Source: Methanosarcina acetivorans C2A (lineage in GTDB: Archaea > Halobacteriota > Methanosarcinia > Methanosarcinales > Methanosarcinaceae). From it: a stretch of 64,000 bases of DNA. The stretch spans positions 5,146,001 through 5,210,000 of the forward strand of contig NC_003552.1 in assembly GCF_000007345.1 (NCBI RefSeq), given 5' to 3'. Of the stretch, positions 55,510 to 62,152 are shown piece by piece. Within the stretch, counting starts at the first letter, position 1, and each line of letters begins with the position of its first letter. The notes under the pieces are model-generated. The model saw nothing but the letters and a program-made list of their open reading frames with translations, did not search any database and was not told the DNA's origin. The position numbers and the translations under genes were made by a program.

Positions 55510-55585
55510 CGCCCGAATTGCGATTCGGGAGCCCACCGTCCTTTTCGGTTGCTACGCTTCCTCAAGATGACTTAAAACCGGTGTG
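55510..55585 (+). repeat. Direct repeat left of the toxin-antitoxin genes
   Basis: CGGGAG, CCTTTTCG, GCTA.GCT.CCT.AAGA and GACTTAAAACCGG occur in this order, matching 56755-56835 in the same orientation. The first part also forms a CCCGAA/TTCGGG hairpin (55513-55530). Confidence 0.55.
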
Positions 55586-55812
55586 GGGAGAAGTTTAGGG
55601 AGCGAAAAAAAGGGCAACTGGAATACCGTATCAAACGTGTCTTGTCACGTTTGCTTGCAAACGGCTTTCTCGTAACGAAGACTGAAAATAAGATTTCGTC
55701 CTGCGGATACCGGCACAGGACTTACGGTCCGGTCGCCATCAATGCACGGGCGTAGCATCCGTAAACACTGCGGCTTCTGGCATGGCGGCGAGCTCAGAAG
55801 GCGGAAAAGGAC
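55586..55812. other. Intergenic region downstream of the toxin gene
   Basis: It contains an AAACGTG/CACGTTT hairpin (55633-55652) and a GC-rich stretch with GGACTTACGGTCCGG. No gene was seen. Confidence 0.4.
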
Positions 55813-56091
55813 TTAGCGAGAGTAAGCAGTATCATAGTGTGAAAAACTTACAAGGGTCACGGACTTTTTGTTTTCATCTACATTAAAGATCAGGACGAAA
55901 CTTTTCAGGATATGCACCCTGCGCATTCCATGAAGTTCATTTCTCAAAGGTTTATAATGAAAAGGGCTTTCACATATCTCTTGAATTTTTTTGCTCAAAG
56001 ACTCTTTTAAGAGTGTATTATTCTTACACGCCTTATCGATCTCTTTTTTACATGATGGAAGTATAAAAAGATCATATGGCATCCGAACCAC
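55813..56091 (-). CDS. RelE/ParE-type toxin
   Basis: A 92-residue (or 89 from ATG 56082) small basic protein. YDLFILPSCKKEIDKACKNN, IQEICESPFHYKPLRNELHG, MRRVHILKSFVLIFNVDENK and VTLVSFSHYDTAYSR match the RelE/YoeB-like fold, with the usual His and Tyr near the end. RelE toxins cleave mRNA on the ribosome. It sits 9 bp after its probable antitoxin. Confidence 0.8.
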   Translation of the reverse strand: MVRMPYDLFILPSCKKEIDKACKNNTLLKESLSKKIQEICESPFHYKPLRNELHGMRRVHILKSFVLIFNVDENKKSVTLVSFSHYDTAYSR

Positions 56092-56100
56092 TCTAAATTT

Positions 56101-56391
56101 TCATTCGAAAATGTCAGAAACGTCCCTGACTTTCAGGGGAGTTTCCTTTTTCAAATCCTCCAACCTTTGAACATAATCTTCCCTCAAAGGTAATTCGTCC
56201 GCAGGGTGCCAGTCCGTTTTATCGCAGAATTCCGCATCTTCATCAGAAAGTTCCCCGGATCGTAAATACTTCTCAAAGATCTCCCTTTTCCGGATGGAGT
56301 TTCTTGCGACCTCAGACCATTTCACCCAGGAAAAATGCTCCATCCTCATGTAAAGTTCATCCGGAACAGGTAATGTGATCGTTGCCATCAT
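56101..56391 (-). CDS. Antitoxin partner of the RelE-type toxin
   Basis: A 96-residue protein starting MMATITLPVPDELYMRMEHF. The N-terminal beta strand and following helices fit a ribbon-helix-helix DNA-binding domain; the acidic C-terminal half (ADELPLREDYVQRLEDLKKE) is the likely toxin-binding tail. The ATG overlaps the stop of the gene before it. It is predicted to neutralise the toxin and repress the operon. Confidence 0.75.
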   Translation of the reverse strand: MMATITLPVPDELYMRMEHFSWVKWSEVARNSIRKREIFEKYLRSGELSDEDAEFCDKTDWHPADELPLREDYVQRLEDLKKETPLKVRDVSDIFE

Positions 56392-56543
56392 AACTCCCCA
56401 CTTTTTTCAAGAACTTCAAACTTCTCAAGACACTGAAGTTTCTCTTCAATTCCCTTGCGGGCTACTTCTGCCCAGTTAATGTCAGGCATAGAATCAAGCT
56501 CCTTTTTCAGCTCATCGGGAACAGAAATTGTGAACCTTTTCAT
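56388..56543 (-). CDS. Short ribbon-helix-helix antitoxin-like protein
   Basis: A 51-residue protein from ATG 56543, which follows GGAGG. MKRFTISVPDELKKELDSMP and DINWAEVARKGIEEKL resemble the N-terminal half of the next antitoxin, but the C-terminal toxin-binding part is missing. It ends in an ATGA overlap. It may act as operon repressor, or be a truncated duplicate. Confidence 0.65.
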   Translation of the reverse strand: MKRFTISVPDELKKELDSMPDINWAEVARKGIEEKLQCLEKFEVLEKSGEL

Positions 56544-56754
56544 AAAATCCTCCATTTGCATAGAATTATGCAATTGCATATATTTAAACCTGCCAATGCT
56601 TTTTGACAGAAGAAATGTTCCGATCGAGTTCTCATAAAGAATTGAATAAGTCGCCGGGATAAAGCGGGTTCCATAATTTTTTTTATATTTGCCCGGCTTT
56701 CACCCGGGCAACCAGTGTACAGACTCTCAGGTCCCCGAGTTGCACTTCACGAGT

Positions 56755-56835
56755 TGAGCTTCCCGATTTACACCTCGGGAGTACGTGGGCCTTTTCGATC
56801 GCTATGCTCCCTTAAGAGGACTTAAAAACCGGCAT
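56755..56835 (+). repeat. Direct repeat right of the toxin-antitoxin genes
   Basis: The second copy of the repeat at 55510-55585, in the same orientation (CGGGAG, CCTTTTCG, GCTATGCTCCC, AAGAGGACTTAAAAACCGG). The toxin-antitoxin operon lies between the two copies. Confidence 0.55.
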
Positions 56836-56937
56836 GAGTATAGATATTGCAAATTTTTCTGAACGTTTTCTGAACGGTTGGGAGTAAGATAATTTTTACA
56901 TTGTTTTCCAGATCAGCATTTCTAATGCAAGACTCCA

Positions 56938-57039
56938 GCAATGGCTCAGCACCTCGGGTTCGGCGGCTTCGCATGCTTCGAACCTTCGGGCTTCACCGGG
57001 CTTTTTACTTTCGACGTAAAGTGGTAAAGTAGTAAGTGG
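56938..57039. repeat. FGE 3'-flank repeat, copy 2
   Basis: This block matches 52350-52466 (GGCTCAGCACCT, TTCGGCGGCTTC, and CTTCG-rich sequence) and follows the transplanted FGE tail at 57040-57090. Confidence 0.6.
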
Positions 57040-58098
57040 TTACAGATCCCTCAGAACACGGAAACCGAGGTAGTAGATGCGGCGGTCGGGGTCGTCTACA
57101 AATACATAGACCCTTGAGTTTCCAGCATACGACTCAACTGTTTTGTAGAAATCAGAATGAAAATGCTCTATGAAAGATATGTGCTCCCCATAATTTGAAT
57201 TTTGTACAAACATGCTGAAATCAAAAGGGTTTCCCAGCAGTTTAAAAAAGTCCTTTCCAAAAGAGAATAAATAATGCACAAAACCCACGGAAGCAGTCAA
57301 AACAACCAGTATATTGCTAATCACCCTGACTGAATTATCATCTGTAGAATAGGAGAATAGCCACTCAATTAAACGTGGGCTGTAATGGAGAACTGCAGCC
57401 CAGAATAAAACAATTCCCACAATATAAATAACGCGAAGAAAAAGGTGGAAAAGAATGGAACTACCGCTTTTCCATTTGAATTTTCAAGCCTTCGCCAAAC
57501 TAATTTTATCTTTGCCCACTGCCGCCATCCCAGGAAAGCTGTTCTGACAACTGCTCCATGAAATTAAGGGCAAAAGCAGCCCATAACTCATCTTCTTTCT
57601 CATATTTCCAGCAGTTGAACCGTACTGCAAAATACTTTCTTCTTTTCATTTTTGAAGGAATATATATAAGAATTGATCTTATTTTATTTTCGAAGGAATA
57701 TGGATCAAAAATCTCATGTTGATTACTTGACTTGCCCCCATTATTTTGTGAGAATATTTCCTCAATGGAAGAAAAAGGGTTTTTAGTTTAGAAGTAAGGG
57801 ATTTTAATCCAGGAAGCTCTGCTTTTTTCTGATTCAAAAATAGATACTTCAAAAATTCTCTAATAGATATATCGCATATATTTCCCTTTTCGATTTTCTC
57901 TTCCAGTTGTTTCATGAAAAAAGATTTCCCGCACCCCCACTGCCCCTCAATAGAAAGAGTAATCGGAGCTAAAGTCTCCTCGGCGGTAAGAAATTCTGCG
58001 ATAGCCTCGAAGTAAGGTTTGAATCCGAGCGAGTCCTTTCCTGTTGCAGTGTCACTACACATATAGCAAGAAGTTAAATTCGACTTATCGTCTACCAA
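57040..58098 (-). pseudogene. KAP-family P-loop NTPase, frameshifted and fused to an FGE C-terminus
   Basis: The 5' part (58098-57679) encodes SLGFKPYFEAIAEFLTAEET, then SIEGQWGCGKSFFMKQLEEK with Walker A GxxGCGKS (about residues 50-57). Further pieces lie in shifting frames: FDPYSFENKIRSILIYIPSK; RRKYFAVRFNCWKYEKEDEL; WRQWAKIKLVWRRL; and the paired helices of the KAP membrane insertion, VGIVLFWAAVLHYSPRLIEW. At the Walker B (VYVFVDD-DR) the sequence passes into PDRRIYYLGFRVLRDL, which is the C-terminus of an FGE/SUMF1 protein. At least three frameshifts and the chimeric end mark it as nonfunctional. Confidence 0.75.
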
Positions 58099-58662
58099 AG
58101 GAATTTAGCTCCATCTTTAGTTCAATTTCATGAAAATGTTGAGAAGAAATTTAATGGAAGACAAGTTTTTCAAGCACCGAACATGAAAAATTTCAATATA
58201 AGTTAATCGTTTACTGGAAAGCGGTATAAATATTTATTGAAATTTAGAGACCATTAAAAAGTATAATCAATTTTTTAGAAACTACGCAAATATGACCTTA
58301 AAATCTCCACGAAAACGAATTTAGAAAATTAGTTCCAGGGAAGAACAGGAAGAACGTAAGCAACTGAATAGAAAATCTTATATAAAAATCGATAAATAAT
58401 AGAATGATAATCAATTATATGGGGTTTAACTGCATCGATTGGGAAAAGTGCGGTTCCGGGAGATAGAAGTTGCTGAAAACCGCAGGTTTTCAAAGTCTGT
58501 AAAAAATAGCTTCGCAGTTATGAAATGAAAAAATCTTCATTTACACCATTGTACACTGGTATAACTCTTCTCCCTTCCTGTCACAATTCCCGAGTTGCAA
58601 ACTTTAGCCCGTAATCGAGATCAGAGTAAAAGTTAACACTTTGATATTGGAGGAGGAAAATT
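58099..58662. other. Intergenic region
   Basis: AT-rich sequence upstream of the YHS gene. A GAAAACC/GGTTTTC hairpin lies at 58475-58491. No gene was recognised. Confidence 0.4.
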
Positions 58663-58854
58663 ATGCAAATGAAAGGGTCCGGGACACGAAAAGATCCCGT
58701 ATGCGATATGGAGGTTATGGAAAGGGATGTAGAATACAAAAGCGATTACAGAGGCAGAACTTATTATTTCTGCTCGTATGACTGCATGAAAAGGTTTCAG
58801 GATGATCCCGAAAAGTATCTAAGCTTCCATAGTCAGGAAGTACAACAGAAATGA
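58663..58854 (+). CDS. YHS domain protein
   Basis: A 63-residue protein that is essentially one YHS domain: KDPVCDMEVMERDVEYKSDY, then YYFCSYDCMKRFQDDPEKYL. The Cys residues and the CDM/FCSxxCxxxF pattern resemble metal-binding domains found in copper transporters and monooxygenases. GGAGGAGG precedes the ATG. The function is probably metal binding. It is monocistronic. Confidence 0.85.
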   Translation: MQMKGSGTRKDPVCDMEVMERDVEYKSDYRGRTYYFCSYDCMKRFQDDPEKYLSFHSQEVQQK

Positions 58855-59053
58855 GAATAGTGGCTTCCATTGATCACCGATTAAGTATTTCATTCCTTCC
58901 CATCTTACTCTTTTTGGATCCAATTACTTTAATTCTTATTCAAACAATTCATCTCTAATCTTTCTCTTTTTGCATGTGGGTCCAATGCTTGACTTTTATA
59001 TTCACTTTACACAGTTTCAAAAAATTTTTGAGTTCCACATCTCTGAATTACTG

Positions 59054-59756
59054 TCAATATTCCTCAATTCTTGCAAACATTTGAGTTTTGTAGAATCCAG
59101 GATCAACAAGAAGAACACCATCTTTGATCCATGAACCTATTTTTAATGTTTTGATTTCAGTTTTGAATGAAAACATCTTGGAAGTTTTCGAAGTTCTTTC
59201 TAAGTTTTCTACAAGGCTCTTTTGCAAGCTCTTAAAGCGTGTCTTAAAATTCAATTTGATTATACAATTGGGATAGGACTCATGTATTTGGATTGAAAAA
59301 CGGTATAATTGAACCGTTAAATGTCTAAAGTTTAAATATTAACCATGATGTCTAATGCATTTGATATTATGTATCGAGCGAATAAGTCAGATCTAATTAA
59401 TTTACGGAGTAAACTTAAGATCAACAATGCTTACTACCCAAATGTAGAAATGATTTGAATTTTAAGACAGCCTCTTAGATGTCATGAATTACACATTGAG
59501 GAAGAAACTCAACAAGTTAGGGAGTGGATCAATAATACCAGATGCTATAACTTATGTTTTTACTGGATAGAGTTTCATATTTTCTTTTCAAACTGGTAAG
59601 TGTACGATGCAAACGTACACCGAAACTGAGAGTTAAAATCCAAAAGAGTATGATAGGATCAAGTTTACGTTCATGTATTATAAGGCCGGTTTCTTTAGCG
59701 CAGTTTGCCTTAACCACTCTCCGGAAATGTTTCTTGAAGAGTGACCTTTAAGAGTA
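59054..59756 (-). pseudogene. Transposase remnant (IS4-like), broken by a MITE and stop codons
   Basis: Two pieces on the minus strand fit one transposase. The N-terminal piece (about 59720-59529) reads VKANCAKETGLIIHERKLDP, then IILFWILTLSFGVRLHRTLT. The later piece (59254-59054) reads KMFSFKTEIKTLKIGSWIKD, then GVLLVDPGFYKTQMFARIEE with the DDE-like Asp. Between them lie in-frame stops (around LVEFLPQCVIHDI) and a 236-bp MITE. Assignment to the IS4 superfamily is by general resemblance. Confidence 0.6.
59237..59472. mobile_element. MITE with IS1182-like terminal repeats (236 bp)
   Basis: The tips read GCGTGTCTTAAAATTCAA and, inverted, GGCTGTCTTAAAATTCAA. Both are followed by TACAATTGGG or TACATTTGGG, as in the IS1182 element at 4057-5720. 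Flanks TCTTAAA (left) and TCTTAGA (right) look like a 7-bp target duplication with one mismatch. It has no gene. Confidence 0.6.
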
Positions 59757-60430
59757 GCTTAGGAACAAGGAGACATAAGGTAAAGGGATCCAGATCTCAT
59801 TATAAAAAACTATTATAAAAACAAGTACATGAGAGAGTATTCATTGCTTAACCGCTGATGCATGAATGAGATTTAGAAAAATTATCATAGGATAGAAAAA
59901 GTTAAACAGAATATTCAGGGTGTTAATACTGATATCAACGTTCTTTATTCATTGGGAAAAGATGCAGGAAAAATTTTGAAACAAGCTATTAGCTTTAAGA
60001 TTCAAACTTGTTATCATTTTTGTTAGATTTATATTTTCTTACTCCGATAACTATTGACAGTTTGAAGTTAAGGTATTGGATTTTGGAAGTTAAAGTGTCA
60101 GATAACTTAACTCTTTGCGACCAACAAAAAAAGTGGGAATAAGAGTTAAAACAGCATATTATTAGAAGTATTTCTTCCTGAGCACCCCCTGAAAAAATTA
60201 ATTTAGAAATCAATTGATTAAACATCAGCTAAAAAATATAGGGGACAAATAACACGTCTATAGCTTATGTGGGAGACCCTAAAAAATCGGTATCTAATTC
60301 ATAAGCCAAAAATTCACCGAAAAAAAATTCCATGAATTTTCTTTTCAGTATCGAAAAATCGTAAAAACTTCATTCAGGCAAAGTAAGAGTTCCTTTGCTG
60401 AGGTCCAAAATCCTCCTTAACTTCAACTTT
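59757..60430. other. AT-rich region without recognised gene
   Basis: Only short, compositionally biased open frames occur. TGAGGTCCAAAATCC near 60397-60411 recalls the core of the RNA motif that follows but lacks the flanking stem. Confidence 0.4.
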
Positions 60431-60435
60431 TTTCC

Positions 60436-60556
60436 AGAATAACGGTTAGCCTGGCGCTTCAAGGAGGTCCGAATTCCCTTCCCGGACACACTCTATATCT
60501 GGACGTGCCCGAGATTCCACACAGGCTAACCAAACCCCCTATGAAAACATAGGATA
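60436..60556 (+). ncRNA. Conserved structured RNA motif, copy A
   Basis: A 10-bp perfect closing stem, GGTTAGCCTG (60444-60453) with CAGGCTAACC (60522-60531), encloses GCGCTTCAAGGAGGTCCGAA, a variable arm, and GAGATTCCAC just before the 3' strand. CCCCCTATGAAAACATAGG follows and can form a hairpin. Copies B and C keep these blocks with different stem sequences. No coding frame that follows is convincing here. Confidence 0.55.
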
Positions 60557-61555
60557 CTTATATTATGGAGCAATTCTATATAATATTTTTGCTAATGTTT
60601 TAACATATCAAAAATCAGTTAGATAATAAACAATTTTGATATTAAATAGACATATAATTGCTAATCCTCGAGCACTGAAAAAACAGGAGCAAAGTAAATA
60701 ATTTAAAGAAAAAGGTTAGCGTGTTAATTTTGTTCATGAAAATAATAAATATTAAAAAGTTAGTAGGTAGAAATTTACATATAATCAGGACAAAAAACAT
60801 ACAGTACATAATAACTTTACTTCCAATTCACAGCAAAGATGAGACTTTGCCGAAAAAGGACTCAAAAAACTTACCCATTAGTATTAATCAGGTTTGTCAT
60901 TGATATTATTTTCCAAGGATGGATAGTAACCTGCTTTCGGAAGGTAACTTGTTTTTCTCGTAATATTTTTACTGATAGCGTCTTTGCTAGAAAATACATT
61001 ATTCCTGATACTAGACATTATTGCAAAAACGGCTCATTGTTTATATATGTCGTGAGATTTGGGCCATATGTTAACCAGTTTCGAACCCGATATATATGTA
61101 CATAATGTTTGAAAAACACCATCATTAAAAATACTTAAAATCTAATGTCGACCTGCCGAATATAGGATAGTAACAATTTTTGATTGATTTTTCATTTAAT
61201 TCAGGATAACTCAATCCAAAAATAAGCCTAATGTTCCAAAGTGGTTGAAAAGGAAAAATACAAGATAGAATTAAAAAACTTATCGATTTTTTTCATAATA
61301 AGGTGGGGGTTTTGTTACCCTGCAGGGTAAGAATGATAAGCCAAAGATTTTTATTTGTAGAGGTGTTTAAAAGTTAGTTGGTCTAACCAAATTTTCCAGA
61401 GAAATCCTGGAACTTTTTAGAAGAAAAATTACTAGGTTTAAGCTAAAAAATCGCTTAATTTGTAATTCAAAATTGTGTGTAAAAATACTAGGAAGAGGAT
61501 AAATGCTATAGTTATAAGGTAAAACCTTAGGAACTGCAAAAATTTTAATTTAGTT
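60557..61555. other. AT-rich region between RNA motif copies A and B
   Basis: About 1 kb. Open frames at 60721 and 60839 are short and lack ribosome-binding sites or recognisable domains. It may be the decayed body of a gene once led by copy A. Confidence 0.4.
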
Positions 61556-61682
61556 TGTCAAATTAATTCGTTTGATCCGGCGCTTCAAAAAGGTCCAAAA
61601 TATGATCTGCCCACTTAGTAGAACTCAAAATAAGGTCAGATTCCGCCCAGATCAACCTTCAGCCCTATGAAAACACAGGAGG
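61556..61682 (+). ncRNA. Conserved structured RNA motif, copy B
   Basis: The closing stem is GTTTGATC (61570-61577) with GATCAAC (61650-61656). The core blocks CGCTTCAAAAAGGTCCAAAA and CAGATTCCGC are conserved, and GCCCTATGAAAACACAGGAG follows. The last block includes a good Shine-Dalgarno (AGGAGG) that the CCCT could mask. No clear gene follows. Confidence 0.55.
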
Positions 61683-61736
61683 TTATAAAAAATATTAGAC
61701 ACTGACAGTAGGTACTGACAGCACTTGTTTTTCTTT

Positions 61737-61864
61737 ACACGGTTCGATGCCTGAATTTGTTCCTTAAAACTGGAAACTCAGGTATGCCCTTCAGCGAAAA
61801 TTTAGACGAGTATAGAGGTATCTTTACTTAAGGGCTCATTTTTAATTTTCAATTCGAACCGTGT
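61737..61864 (+). repeat. Long-range inverted repeat of 11 bp
   Basis: ACACGGTTCGA (61737-61747) and TCGAACCGTGT (61854-61864) are perfect inverted arms around 106 nt. An inner CCTGA/TCAGG pair also exists. It could be a structured RNA or a small element. Confidence 0.45.
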
Positions 61865-61999
61865 TTTTCATTCAGCATTTTTCCGGATTTTTGGATGCTG
61901 TTATCATCTATTCGATCACCGGAAACTTCCAGAGCAAATACTTCAAAACCGGTTGATCCTAGACAAAAATCCGTGAGAATAAAAAACAGAAAAACTAAA

Positions 62000-62145
62000 T
62001 CCAGTCGCTTCCTGCCTTCTTAAGGTCCGAAAAATTCTTGAGACAACAATCCAGTCCGATCAAAACCCCTCCTGAAAATTCAGATTTCAGATGACCGGGC
62101 ATTTCCGCGCAGGCAGGCTTAACCCCTATGAAAAAAGAGGAGAAA
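62000..62145 (+). ncRNA. Conserved structured RNA motif, copy C (leader of surface-protein gene)
   Basis: The stem is CCTGCCT (62011-62017) with AGGCAGG (62111-62117). The core blocks are CTTCTTAAGGTCCGAAAAAT and GGCATTTCCGC. ACCCCTATGAAAAAAGAGGA follows, where CCCCT can pair with AGAGG/AGGAG, the ribosome-binding site of the gene at 62153. Its position makes it a 5' leader. No match to the SAM, TPP, FMN, cobalamin, glycine, lysine or fluoride classes was seen. Confidence 0.6.
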
Positions 62146-62152
62146 CGAAAAT

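Larger units (their letters stand above)
56544..57039. other. Intergenic region with operator-like palindrome and repeats
   Basis: ATGCAATTGCAT near 56566-56579 is a perfect palindrome just before the toxin-antitoxin operon and could be its operator. A GCCCGG/CCGGGC hairpin lies at 56691-56708, the right direct repeat at 56755-56835, and FGE-flank repeat copy 2 at 56938-57039. No gene was seen. Confidence 0.5.

Noticed and set aside
60721-61105. Two small plus-strand open frames as genes
   Set aside because: They lie in AT-rich sequence with no ribosome-binding site, no recognisable domain and unusual residue composition.
60436-62145. Assignment of the repeated RNA motif to SAM, TPP, FMN, glycine, lysine or fluoride riboswitches
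   Set aside because: None of the core consensus sequences of those classes is present, although all three copies share their own core.
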